A stretch of 64,000 bases of DNA from a bacterium. GTDB taxonomy: Bacteria > UBP14 > UBA6098 > JAFGQG01. The translations under genes were made by a program, and so were the position numbers. Shown here piece by piece: positions 8,132-17,752 of the stretch (position 1 is its first letter; every line of letters starts with the position of its first letter). The notes under the pieces are model-generated. The model had not been told where the DNA came from. It saw only the letters and a list, made by a program, of their open reading frames with translations, and ran no database searches. The stretch is from contig JAFGQG010000037.1 in the NCBI GenBank assembly GCA_016935765.1, positions 1 to 64,000 of the forward strand. The letters are read 5' to 3'.

Positions 8132-9970
8132 ATGGAACTGAAAAAAGGACTGACTTCCATCGATGTATTCTGTATCGCAACCGGTTCGATGATAAGTTCC
8201 GGGATTTTTATCCTTCCCGGATTGGCATTTTCGCGTACAGGACCAGCCGTATTTGTTTCCTATTTTTTCGCCGGGATACTCGCATTAATAGGGATTATGA
8301 GTGTTATTGAGTTATCAACAGCCATGCCGAAGGCAGGGGGAGATTATTACTTCGTTTATAGAAGCCTGGGACCTTTGATAGGGACGATCTCTGGTTTTTT
8401 GAGTTGGTTTGCACTCTCGCTTAAAAGCGCTTTTGCGATATTCGGTATTGCAGAACTGGTATATTTGATTTCAGGAATAAATGTGCTGGTTTCATCAATA
8501 TTAATATGTTTTTTTTTCATACTTTTAAATATAGTGGGCATCAAGGAATCAGCAAAGTTTCAAGTATTACTGGTAGTTGGTTTACTGAGCCTAATGGTCC
8601 TATATATAGTGCTTGGACTACCCAAAATGAATTTTTCTCATTTTGAATCCTTTGCACCCCATGGGATTAATTCCATCTTTGCCACAGTAGGTTTTATTTT
8701 CATTTCCTTTGGGGGCCTATTGAAAGTTGCCAGCGTCTCAGAAGAAATTAAAAATCCCAAGAAAAATATTCCACTGGGAATGATAACCTCCGTGATAGTG
8801 GTTACAATTTTCTATTCCCTGGTGCTGGTCGTCACCACCGGTATATTGAAACCGGATTTGTTTTCTAGCTCCCTGACCCCAATTGCTGATGCAGCAAGGG
8901 TTTTTATGGGAACTCCGGGTTTCCTGGTTATATCAGTTGCAGCTTTATTAGCTTTTATTACTACCGCTAATGCCGGGATAATGGCTGGTTCACGATACCC
9001 TTTAGCGCTAGGCAGGGACAACTTGTTGCCACCAATTATTAGTAAAGTAAATAAGAAATTCAAAACTCCCATAATGTCCATAATTATTACTGGAGTTTTT
9101 ATCATTATTGCCTTATTATTACCCCTGGAAATGTTGATAAAAGCTGCCTCCACCGTAATCCTGACTTCTTATGTTTTAACCAGTACTTGTGTGATCATAT
9201 TGAGGGAGAGTAAGCTTAAACATTACAAACCAAGCTTTAAAACTCCCTTTTATCCCTGGATGCAAATAACCGTAATAATTATTTTTACATTTTTTATTAT
9301 AGACTTGGGATTACAGGCAATCGAAATTAGTCTTTTATTTCTTTTGATTGGTTTAGGTTTTTATTTTTTTTATGGCAAGTATAAGTCAAAAGGTGAATAT
9401 GCCCTCATTCATCTTCTCAAGAGAATTGCCGATGAGAGAATAACAGAGCATCTCCTGGAAAGCGAATTCCGTGAAGTTTTAATGGATAGAGATAATATAA
9501 CGCCCGATAAGTTTGACAAATTAGTACAGAATGCGCGGATACTGGATCTGAAGGGAAAAGTAATGCTGGATCATTTTTTCGAAAAAATTGCTGAGGTTAT
9601 ATCGAATGAAATTAATGTAGATAAAAACAGGGTATTTTCAATGCTGAAACACAGACAAGAAGATAGCAATACCGCAATCTCGACTTTTGTGGCTATTCCT
9701 CATATCATAATTGAAGGCAATGATCGGTTCTTCCTGATAATGGTTCGGTGTAAACAAGGCATTACGTTCACCCAGAAAGAAGAAGCAATTAAAGCTGTAT
9801 TTGTTTTTGTAGGCACAAAAGAGAATAGACTATTTCATTTAAGAACTCTGGCTTCGATCGCCACTCTTGTGCAGCAAAAGGATTTTGAAAAAAATTGGTT
9901 AGATGCCGAAAATATAAATTACCTGAGAGATATGGTTCTGTTAAGTAACAGAAAAAGATTTATAACTTAG
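8132..9970 (+). CDS. APC-superfamily amino-acid permease fused to a PTS EIIA (PtsN-type) domain
   Basis: The 612-residue protein has two parts. Residues about 1-430 form a 12-helix APC-type permease, with the family's early motif (GSMISSGIFILPGLAF, residues 17-32) and a later FGGLLKVASVSEEIKNP segment typical of amino-acid transporters. Residues about 450-612 form a soluble EIIA type-2 domain. Its phospho-acceptor candidate His524 lies in FVAIPHIII, and GITFTQKEEAIKAVFVFVGT and HLRTLASIATLV match the family pattern. Such fusions imply amino-acid or cation-linked transport controlled by phosphotransfer or by a nitrogen/carbon signal. The next gene starts nine bases after the stop, so the two are probably co-transcribed. 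The Shine-Dalgarno is weak. Substrate cannot be predicted. Confidence 0.88.
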   Translation: MELKKGLTSIDVFCIATGSMISSGIFILPGLAFSRTGPAVFVSYFFAGILALIGIMSVIELSTAMPKAGGDYYFVYRSLGPLIGTISGFLSWFALSLKSAFAIFGIAELVYLISGINVLVSSILICFFFILLNIVGIKESAKFQVLLVVGLLSLMVLYIVLGLPKMNFSHFESFAPHGINSIFATVGFIFISFGGLLKVASVSEEIKNPKKNIPLGMITSVIVVTIFYSLVLVVTTGILKPDLFSSSLTPIADAARVFMGTPGFLVISVAALLAFITTANAGIMAGSRYPLALGRDNLLPPIISKVNKKFKTPIMSIIITGVFIIIALLLPLEMLIKAASTVILTSYVLTSTCVIILRESKLKHYKPSFKTPFYPWMQITVIIIFTFFIIDLGLQAIEISLLFLLIGLGFYFFYGKYKSKGEYALIHLLKRIADERITEHLLESEFREVLMDRDNITPDKFDKLVQNARILDLKGKVMLDHFFEKIAEVISNEINVDKNRVFSMLKHRQEDSNTAISTFVAIPHIIIEGNDRFFLIMVRCKQGITFTQKEEAIKAVFVFVGTKENRLFHLRTLASIATLVQQKDFEKNWLDAENINYLRDMVLLSNRKRFIT

Positions 9971-9979
9971 AGAGTAACC

Positions 9980-11086
9980 ATGTTCGGAACAATACTATTA
10001 ACTATTATCTCTATTATGCACATCTATGTTTTCTGGCGTGCATTTTCAGTACCCATTATAAAAAAGCACCGGATTTCCAGAATACTCCTCATTGTGTTAG
10101 GAATATTATTATGGGGGATTTTTCTCCTGGGACGGCTTTATGGTCACGGGGAAACCGGAACCCTGGCTGTATTACTGGAATTCTGCGGGATGAATTGGAT
10201 GGCGATAATATTCCTTGCTTTCACCTGCATACTGGTGGTTGACATCTTAACAGGATTTGGATTCTTATTCCGTAAGAAAGCACCATCTTTAAGAGGCTGG
10301 GCGCTGGCCGTCGCGGGACTAATGTCTGCTATTGCGCTGTTCCAGGGGCTTCGCGCACCTGTTGTCAAAAATTATGAAGTCAGTATTTCCAATTTACCTG
10401 CGAAAATGGACGGCAAGGTGATCCTTGCACTCTCAGATACGCACCTCGGCTCACTTATCGGCAAAGATTGGCTGGTGGCGCGCGTTAAGCAAGTAAATGA
10501 ACAACAGCCTGATTTCGTCTTTCTACTCGGAGATGTTGTGGAAGGACATGGTATAAATTACGAGGAACTGGTTCCAATTTTCAGTCAACTTTCAGCATCA
10601 AAGGGAGTCTGGGTAGTTCCCGGTAACCATGAACGCTACGGCCGCAATAACCGGAGTATGCAGACAATGGAAGAGGCTGGATTCGAAGTACTCCGTGATT
10701 CATGGGTTGAGGTTGATACCGGTTTTATCCTTGTGGGTGTGGAAGATTTTACCTCTACCCGCCGTTCCGGCAAGGGTAGTGAACAGCTATTAAGGGCTCT
10801 TGAAGGGCGGCCACCGGGTGCCACCATTCTCCTTTCCCACACCCCCTGGTATGCTGATGTTGCAGCAGGAGCCGGTGTGGGATTGATGCTCTCAGGACAC
10901 ACTCACGCCGGGCAGGTCTGGCCATTTAATTACCTGGTCAAGATCCGCTACCCCCTGATCGCAGGACGCTATGAAATAGAAGGGATGACCGTCATCGTCT
11001 GCCGCGGAACCGGCACCTGGGGACCACGCATGCGGCTCTGGCACCCCGGTGAAATTCTGCGGGTTACCCTGCATGGCACCAAATAA
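9980..11086 (+). CDS. Membrane-anchored calcineurin-like metallophosphoesterase
   Basis: The first 125 of 368 residues contain about four hydrophobic helices. They are followed by a complete metallophosphoesterase domain: LSDTHLGS (about 152), LLGDVVEGH (about 183), PGNHERYG (about 213), LLSHTP (about 282) and LSGHTHAGQVWP (about 304). These are the metal-binding Asp, His and Asn residues of the YkuE/YaeI-type branch, which contains inner-membrane phosphoesterases acting on lipid or nucleotide phosphates. It follows the permease by nine bases with a GAGAG-like ribosome site, suggesting an operon. The functional link between the two is unknown. The domain sits after the helices, so its side of the membrane depends on a topology not resolved here. 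Confidence 0.88.
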   Translation: MFGTILLTIISIMHIYVFWRAFSVPIIKKHRISRILLIVLGILLWGIFLLGRLYGHGETGTLAVLLEFCGMNWMAIIFLAFTCILVVDILTGFGFLFRKKAPSLRGWALAVAGLMSAIALFQGLRAPVVKNYEVSISNLPAKMDGKVILALSDTHLGSLIGKDWLVARVKQVNEQQPDFVFLLGDVVEGHGINYEELVPIFSQLSASKGVWVVPGNHERYGRNNRSMQTMEEAGFEVLRDSWVEVDTGFILVGVEDFTSTRRSGKGSEQLLRALEGRPPGATILLSHTPWYADVAAGAGVGLMLSGHTHAGQVWPFNYLVKIRYPLIAGRYEIEGMTVIVCRGTGTWGPRMRLWHPGEILRVTLHGTK

Positions 11087-11087
11087 T

Positions 11088-11142
11088 CCCCTCTTGAGAG
11101 GGGTGGTCGAAACTTAAGTGGAGACCGGGGTGTGTTACTTAG
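11088..11142. repeat. CCCCTCT/AGAGGGG extragenic repeat element
   Basis: Right after the stop codon lies CCCCTCTTGAGAGGGG (7-bp stem, two-base loop), then GTGGTCGAAAC, GACCGGGGTGTGTTAC. Elements of this wording are scattered in many environmental genomes. The hairpin may also act as a transcription end, but no T-run follows. Confidence 0.45.
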
Positions 11143-11465
11143 CCCTTAAAATGCAGTGGGAAATAAACTTTATTTTTTTCAATAAAAATGGACTAAGTAG
11201 TAAGCCCATATAGGATGAATGGATGGCTGGATGAATGGAAAAAGAAAAAAACATTTATCATTTTGTGTTTTTGTCCCGGGTTCCTAACCAATTGAATGCA
11301 ATTTAACCATTTCAAGTAATTTGTTCAGGAAGTTTTTTATTGTTTTTTTTTCCAACTAAATTACAATAGTAACAAATTTAAATATGTTTTTATTGTATCA
11401 TAACATATTTTTTAGAACTTGTTAAGGATTAATTTGTGTAAACTTTATCTCCAGGAGGTATCAAA
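11143..11465. other. Intergenic spacer upstream of array gene 3
   Basis: AT-rich, with a GGATGAATGGATGGCTGGATG word related to the inverted-repeat end at 7422. No ORF is supported. It ends in AGGAGGT before the ATG at 11466. Confidence 0.4.
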
Positions 11466-13699
11466 ATGTCCCACCAATCAAAGTTTTTTGTTTTTCTCTT
11501 CATTTTCATTGGTGCATTGCTAATTGCTAATTGTTAATTGCATCCATCCCTCAACTTGTTTCCTACCAGGGACACCTCGCGGATGAATCAGGGGATCCCC
11601 TAATCGGAAGCCACACTCTTACTTTCAGGCTTTATGACACTGAAGCGGGAGGATCAGCGATCTGGTCGGAGATCCACACCGTTGAGCTCGACTCAGTAGG
11701 ATTATATAGCCTGATGCTGGGCTCCATTTCTTCGTTCGCCAGCGCCGGTGTTGATTTTTCAGTCCCTTACTGGATGAGCCTCTCTGTGGACGGCAGTGCG
11801 GAACTGGGCAGACACCAGGTCGGCGCTTCACCCTATTCATTCCACGCCCATTATGCAGATAGTCTATCAGGAATTTACAATTATGTCAAGAGTATTAACG
11901 AGGTGGATCCCGATGAAATGGGCAATATCGAACTGCTCGAAGGCGATAATGTCACCATTACCGAAATGCCGGGAAGTAATGCGATCGAAATATCGTCAGA
12001 GTGTCCTCCCACACCAGAAATTACAATTGATGGCGTTCTCCCGGATGAAAGCAGCAATATCGACCTGATCGAAGGGGCAAATATCAACATCGACGCTATT
12101 CCGGACAGCAATAAAATAAGGATTTCCGCTACGGGTGGAGCGGCAGGCGGCATGAATTCGGTCAATGAAGTACCCCCTGACGGTGATGGTAATCTCCAGC
12201 TGATTGAAGGTGAAAATATCACAATAACCGAAATACCTGACAGCAATAAAATTCGCATAGACAGCCGTGATTACCCTCATCCCAACCGGGTTATTCTGGG
12301 TAACGATACCGAGCATGGAGCCCTTCAGATGAGAAATCAGTCCGGACAGGTGATTTTAATTGCTGAGACTGATCCTGCAAGCCAGGGTTTACTAGTAGTA
12401 ACTCCTAACACAATGATGCAAGCCCTCGGAGTAGCGGCAAGCGGGGAGGGAACCTATAATGCTATTAGCGCAATGACTGAAAGCCCGGGAAATGATGTAG
12501 CAGGAGTGTACGGTTTGGCAAATACAGGAGGCAGAAGTTATGGGCTGAAAGGTTTGACCATGAGTAGTGCAGATTCATCAGCAGGAGTACTTGGAATGTC
12601 GGGTGGTGGATTGACTTATGGAGTTTATGGTATTACAGGAAGTGAAGATTGGGATGCTGCCGGTGTTTTTGGTCGATCCCTGAATAATGGTAATGGAGTT
12701 CTTGGAATAACAGCATCAGAAAACACCACGGTCGCCGGTGTGCAAGGCATTGCTGAGGATGGAATAGGCGTTATGGGTGAAGGTATTATCGGAGTGGTAG
12801 GTATCGAAGACATTTTTGGAACCGCTGCAATTATTTCAGACGGGAAATTCATTGTCGGAGATATTGAAGTCGAAAATACCGCTATGATTGTTGATCCGCT
12901 ATTTAATTCTACCAGTATTTATGGTACCGGAGACGATCCGATAACCATCTTTGGCGGTGCTTCTAATAGGGTCGCAATCCAGAAAGTCAATAACGGTCCA
13001 ACACCCACCATTCCTGACAATAATTTCACAATTGCCGCAGAAGCTCCCCTTCTCCTAACAAATGGTGCGCACGGTGTAACCATCAGTTGCCCGGAATGCT
13101 GCGAAGAACCCTGCGGGGGTGGAAGTGGGTGCTTATGTGAAGGCACTATGGTAGTCGGTGGCGGGGGTTCCGATGGAGAAATAGTGACCAGGTACAGCGG
13201 GGGTGGCGATATGAACTATATCGACCGGTACGGGATCAGTTCTGCTGATGTTATAAGCTCGGGTGGAGATACTCACGTCGGCGGCAACCTATACGTAACA
13301 GGTACAAAAGGCTTCTTAGTGCAGCACCCTGAGATGGATGATAAAAGTATCCTGTTTACATGCGCGGAATCCGATGAAGTAATGATCCAGCACCGCGGAT
13401 TGATCGAGCTGTCCGAAGGATACGGAGAAACGAAGCTTCCCCACGAATTCATCCTGATGTCCGAACCGGGCACATATTCGATAATGTGCACCCCTCAAGC
13501 GAGGGTTGATCCGGGAAGGATTGCCGCCTTAGTTACTGATGATGGGAAAGTCCAAATTCACTCATTCGATGGCCCCGAAATCTTGAAGGTTGCGTTCGTG
13601 GTCTATTCCTCAAGAGCCGGGTATAAAGACCAACGGGTTGTTATTCCGACAGATGAACTGATGAGCTGGAAGAAGCACAAAGCTATACGGGAGAACTAA
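11466..13699 (+). pseudogene. Array repeat protein 3, frameshifted inside its signal-peptide repeats
   Basis: ATG 11466 has a strong AGGAGGT and begins a typical signal peptide (MSHQSKFFVFLFIFIG), but the frame hits TAA at 11535-11537. The remaining 722 codons are open in another frame from 11531, where they lack a signal peptide. They contain the N-terminal domain (LVSYQGHLADESG), three linker modules instead of the usual one (PDEMGNIELLEG, PDESSNIDLIEG, PDGDGNLQLIEG), G-V-x-G repeats, RVAIQKVN...TIPDNNF, CPECCEEPCGGGSGCLC and a complete C-terminal domain with AGYKDQRVVI. Intact paralogues carry four 7-bp units at this point and this copy has three, so loss of one unit explains the shift. 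As read, no exported product is expected. It could be a recent inactivation, an off state or a sequencing error. Confidence 0.8.
11516..11541 (+). repeat. 7-bp tandem repeat in signal-peptide codons (three units left)
   Basis: Units ATTGCTA, ATTGCTA and ATTGTTA, then a partial ATTGC. Paralogues at 14410, 21569 and 25478 have four units plus the partial one. The hybrid third unit looks like a deletion between units three and four. Confidence 0.8.
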
Positions 13700-14151
13700 A
13701 AGACATGACAAATTGGGAAAATTGAAATTGAGGGATACTATGAATAGTGCAGAATGAAGGATTAGAAGGATTTAAATATGATATTAAAAACTAATGCATC
13801 ACAAAAATTATGCTTATAAACCAATTCGAAATTATTGTCACAAGTCGAAGGTTTTATAAAAAATACATATATGAGATGTTGGGGATATTGGATTGTACCT
13901 GTTCAATGTGTTGACCAGTACATAAATCTATTAAATAAAAAGAAATAAAAGTTATTGGATTTTACTTGATTTATTTTAGATATGTAATATTATGAATATT
14001 AATAAGGAAACCGACACGATTGTTTTCTCATAATTTAGTCTATTTGTCAAGTATTATTTTGTACAAAAGTTATCCTGGTGTTGATTTTTCTCGAAATTCA
14101 AATGTTAGACTAAACACGAAACAAACTTAATATCTAAAAAAGGAGTTGATC
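13700..14151. other. Intergenic spacer
   Basis: AT-rich, no supported coding frame or strong hairpin. A TAAAAAAGGAG ribosome site for the small basic peptide gene lies at its right end. Confidence 0.4.
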
Positions 14152-14259
14152 ATGGGAGACAAAGGAAAAAAAGACAAGGGTAAACGCGAAACCCGGAAAA
14201 AAGCACAAGTTACGCTTAAAGAGAAACGGAAACTAAAGAAAGAAAAAAAGAATTCATAG
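14152..14259 (+). CDS. 35-residue lysine-rich small protein (MGDKGKKDKG type)
   Basis: This short ORF begins ATG with AGGAG six bases upstream. It encodes 35 residues, about half of them Lys or Arg: MGDKGKKDKGKRETRKKAQ at the N-terminus and LKEKRKLKKEKK near the C-terminus. The pattern of G-D-K-G start, central T-x-K-E-K-R-K-L-K and lysine tail resembles very small conserved hypothetical proteins I have seen in several bacterial phyla. The role is unknown; the charge suggests RNA, ribosome or nucleoid binding. It has no signal peptide or membrane segment. It lies alone between array genes 3 and 4. Confidence 0.65.
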   Translation: MGDKGKKDKGKRETRKKAQVTLKEKRKLKKEKKNS

Positions 14260-14359
14260 ATTTACTTACACAACTTGATACATGTTTAAAATTTTTGTCA
14301 TATATTTACGTGATTGTCAATAATTTATTTGAATTTCACACAGTCATGGAGGTATCATA

Positions 14360-17300
14360 ATGTCCAACAAATCAAAGTTTGTCGTGCTGTTTTTTGTTGT
14401 CTATTTTGCATTGTTAGTTGTTAATTGTCCATTGATAATTGCATCTGTTCCCCGCTTGATTTCCTACCAGGGGCATCTAGCTGACGAATCAGGTCACCCA
14501 ATTGTCGGAACTCATACACTTACTTTTAAACTCTATACAGAACCGACTGGCGGGACCGAGTTTTGGACTGAAAGCCACGAGGTTGAGATCGACTCACTTG
14601 GGCTGTATAATGTTATGCTCGGTTCGGTTACCCCGTTCGGGGATGCAGGCGTTGATTTTGAGGTGCCCTATTATCTCGGGCTATCAGTGGATGGCGGCGC
14701 TGAGATCGGGCGCTATGAAGTGGGCTCCTCCCCATACGCGATACATGCTTACTATGCTGATAGCGTGGCGGTGGATGGTTACATTGCGACCATAAATGGT
14801 GTTCCACCTGATGGCACTATGAACCTGGAACTTGTTGAGGGAGAAGGAATAACCATAACTGAGATTCCGGACAGCAATAAGATACGGTTTTCCGGTGGGG
14901 ATTATGTACATCCTAACCGTATAACTTTAGGGAGTACTACTGAAAATGGGGCTCTATTCATAAGGAACAGAGCTGGTGATATGGTTTTTACGGCAGAATC
15001 TTCGCCAGATAGTACACAAGGAGTGAACATATATACCACCAGGACTAATTCACAAGCATTAGGAGTTTCTGCGTATGGAGATGGGCTTTATATGGGTATC
15101 GCTGCGACAACACTAAGTAGAGAGGACGAGGCTGTAGGAATTATTGGAAGTGCTATGGATATGTCTGCAAAAAATTATGGAGTTCGAGGTATGTCTTTAG
15201 GTTTTGGGGAAGGTTCTGCTGGAGTTTATGGTAATACCATGAGTTTAGGTATAAACTACGGTGTACTAGGGGAAGTAAGTACTTGTGTAGGATCTGCGGC
15301 TGGCGTTAAAGGTGTTTCCCTTGCTGAAGGCGATGCTGCATTTTCAAAGGGAGTCATTGGCGAAGCGCATGGAGGCGGAGATTACGCTGCAGGAGTGTAT
15401 GGTACCACTACTGGCGCAGGTAAGAATTATGGAGTCTGGGGCTCAATAGGTGTTGATTCCGAGGATAGCAGCGCTGGAGTCTTGGGAGACGATGGCATAC
15501 ACCCTGATGTAGTTACTTTTGGAGTGTATGGCATCTCAAGGTCCTTTGCTAATGAAGCAGCGGGGGTTTTTGGGAAAGCTACTTACGAAACCAGCCGGAA
15601 CTATGGAGTCAAAGGTCTAACACTAAGTGGAGCCGATTCAGCAGCGGGGGTTTTAGGAAAAGTAACAAGCGGAAATACTTATGGAGTTTACGGTTTATCC
15701 TCCAGTGAAGGTGAAGGGACTGTTGGAGTGTTAGGAAAAGCTACTGGTGATAATTTAAATTCCGGAGTTATGGGCATCAGTAACGGTACTGCTCAATTTA
15801 GTGCGGGAGTTACGGGCAATGCTAAAGCAAGTGATGGTTCCTCAGCCAAGGGTGTAATTGGATTATCCTATGGTGATGAAGCTGGTGCAAGTGGTGTATA
15901 TGGCTGCAGTTTTGGCTCGGGGAAAAATTATGGTGTTCAGGGTATAACCAGAAGTCCTGGAGATAGTACTGCTGGAGTTTTTGGCTCCGATTACATAACC
16001 GGAAGCAGTTATTACTCCTTTGGAATACATGGAATGACGTATAGTGCCATACCCGGGGTTTGTGGAGTACTAGGAAGAGCAATATCAACAGAGGGAAGTG
16101 AACTCTATGGAGTAAAAGGAGAAACTTTCTCTATGGGCGATGGAGCTGCCGGTGTATATGGACTCTCAAGAAATAGTGCTGGAAAAACATACGGTGTATA
16201 TGGGCAAACCAAATCAGATACTGATGGAACTGCAGGTGTTTTTGGTGTAACTGACTTCTTAACTTGCAAATCCTACGGAGTGCATGGGTTATCAAGAGCC
16301 ACTGGATTTGGCACTTATTCTGCTGGTGTTTATGGTGAAGTAGAAGATTCCACTGCCAGAATGAGTGTTGGAGTTCTAGGAAAATGTAAAGGAGACTATA
16401 ACTATGGTATGCGTTGTATTGGTAATTTCCGTGTAGATGATAATACAAATCCAGCATTCGCGGTAGATTATCAGAATAAATCGGTTTCAGTGTTCAATAC
16501 AAGCCATGAAGAAATCACTATTTTTGGAGGACCCACAAGCCGTGTTGCTATACAGAAGGTGAATAACACTGCAACTCCAACGATACCGGATAACAATTTC
16601 GGTATTACCGCCGATGCCCCTATTGTAGTTACCAACCTTGAACACGGTATAAACATAAGCTGCCCGGAATGCTGCACCCATCCATGCGCTGGAGGCGGTG
16701 GTTGTTACTGTGAATCAACATTCACAACAGGTGGTGGTGGAAGAAACGGCGAATTGAAGATCCTTACCGAAAGCGGAGAAACCGGGGCAAGTATTTACTA
16801 CAGCGCAGTGGATAATAAACACAATATAGAAGCAGGTGGTGAAGGCACACAAGGCAAGTTGATCCTCTGGGATGCCGAGGGACATCCCCTCTACGTCCTG
16901 TGCGATGTAGGACATCTCTTCCCAGATATATTCGCATATAAAAACCTTTTTGTTGATGGCTCCTTATTCGTGGCTGGCTTAAAGGGTTTTCTCTCACCCC
17001 ACCCTGAAGATGAAAGTAAGAACATCCGCTTCTCATGTACAGAATCTCCTGAAGTACTGATCGAATACCGCAGCGTTCTCGAACTTCAAAATGGATACGG
17101 AGAAATAGAACTCCCCCACGAATTCGTACTTATGTCTGAACCGGGAACGTTCTCTGTGATGTGTACACCCCAGACACTGGAACTTCCTGAAGAAGTTGGT
17201 GGAATTATTACAGAAAATGGTTTGGTAAAGATCAAAGCGCGAGGTGGAGAAGACAATATGAAGGTGGCATACATAGTATATGCAACCAGGAAGGGATATA

Positions 17301-17374
17301 AAGATACCCCGGTAGTTGTTACGGCAAAGGTTTTTAATATGGAAAGGCTGAAACTACCAACAGATGATAATTGA
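14360..17374 (+). CDS. Array repeat protein 4 (intact, 1004 residues)
   Basis: The start is supported by ATGGAGGTATCATA. The layout is a signal peptide whose core is encoded by five 7-bp units (LLVVNCPLIIA), the N-terminal domain to about residue 135 (LISYQGHLADESG ... SPYAIHA), one linker (INGVPPDGTMNLELVEG), and a long field of roughly 30-40 G-V-x-G motifs from about 200 to 690. RVAIQKVN...TIPDNNF follows, then the cysteine cluster CPECCTHPCAGGGGCYC near residue 767, and the C-terminal domain (SPHPEDESKNIRF, PHEFVLMSEPGTFSVMCTP, KGYKDTPVVV). The repeats alternate AGVYG and YGVKG types, suggesting a regular beta solenoid or trimeric roll, but no specific fold can be assigned. It is among the best complete examples of the family for structural work. 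Confidence 0.82.
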   Translation: MSNKSKFVVLFFVVYFALLVVNCPLIIASVPRLISYQGHLADESGHPIVGTHTLTFKLYTEPTGGTEFWTESHEVEIDSLGLYNVMLGSVTPFGDAGVDFEVPYYLGLSVDGGAEIGRYEVGSSPYAIHAYYADSVAVDGYIATINGVPPDGTMNLELVEGEGITITEIPDSNKIRFSGGDYVHPNRITLGSTTENGALFIRNRAGDMVFTAESSPDSTQGVNIYTTRTNSQALGVSAYGDGLYMGIAATTLSREDEAVGIIGSAMDMSAKNYGVRGMSLGFGEGSAGVYGNTMSLGINYGVLGEVSTCVGSAAGVKGVSLAEGDAAFSKGVIGEAHGGGDYAAGVYGTTTGAGKNYGVWGSIGVDSEDSSAGVLGDDGIHPDVVTFGVYGISRSFANEAAGVFGKATYETSRNYGVKGLTLSGADSAAGVLGKVTSGNTYGVYGLSSSEGEGTVGVLGKATGDNLNSGVMGISNGTAQFSAGVTGNAKASDGSSAKGVIGLSYGDEAGASGVYGCSFGSGKNYGVQGITRSPGDSTAGVFGSDYITGSSYYSFGIHGMTYSAIPGVCGVLGRAISTEGSELYGVKGETFSMGDGAAGVYGLSRNSAGKTYGVYGQTKSDTDGTAGVFGVTDFLTCKSYGVHGLSRATGFGTYSAGVYGEVEDSTARMSVGVLGKCKGDYNYGMRCIGNFRVDDNTNPAFAVDYQNKSVSVFNTSHEEITIFGGPTSRVAIQKVNNTATPTIPDNNFGITADAPIVVTNLEHGINISCPECCTHPCAGGGGCYCESTFTTGGGGRNGELKILTESGETGASIYYSAVDNKHNIEAGGEGTQGKLILWDAEGHPLYVLCDVGHLFPDIFAYKNLFVDGSLFVAGLKGFLSPHPEDESKNIRFSCTESPEVLIEYRSVLELQNGYGEIELPHEFVLMSEPGTFSVMCTPQTLELPEEVGGIITENGLVKIKARGGEDNMKVAYIVYATRKGYKDTPVVVTAKVFNMERLKLPTDDN
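14410..14442 (+). repeat. 7-bp tandem repeat in signal-peptide codons (four units)
   Basis: ATTGTTA, GTTGTTA, ATTGTCC, ATTGATA, then a partial ATTGC. Three 7-bp units equal seven codons, so the repeat cycles through all three phases; the ATTGTCC unit avoids the TAA that ATTGCTA would create in that phase. Confidence 0.75.
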
Positions 17375-17752
17375 TTATCATTGTCCTGAACCTGGCACAG
17401 GAATAGTATTTCGCCGCTGATTATATGTGAAATATTAGGGTTAACACTTCCCCTTATTAACTGACCATTCCATTTTTTCTACACATTAATATTCGATTTT
17501 CTCAATTTTTATTCATATTGTACCTGTAACTATACTTATTACATACCCATAATTTCATAGCTCCTATTTGTTATTGCTTATTGGAATATTCATGACCGTA
17601 AAGATAATTAATGTTTAATATCAGAGAACTATGATAATCTTATTCAAAACGATAAAAGCTCCAGCACTGAATAATTTCCTCAAAGCACATTTATTTGCAT
17701 TCATAAAAATAAAAACGTTTTTTTCGAAATTTACAAGCAAGGAGATTCTCTA
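17375..17752. other. Intergenic spacer
   Basis: AT-rich, nothing recognised beyond the GCAAGGAGA ribosome site of the next gene. Confidence 0.4.

Noticed and set aside
11516-11541. Fully reversible on/off phase switch by single-unit slippage
   Set aside because: Gain of one plain unit realigns the frame but leaves TAA in phase; only loss of two more units, or gain of a variant unit, would open it. Hence only a restricted switch is proposed.
15822-16457. Minus-strand His/Leu/Gln-rich frames opposite array gene 4 (also 18696-19112 and 33437-34147 opposite or beside the other repeat genes)
   Set aside because: They follow from the codon periodicity of the G-V-x-G repeats, have no ribosome sites, and their residue composition is biased low complexity. 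They are antisense shadows.
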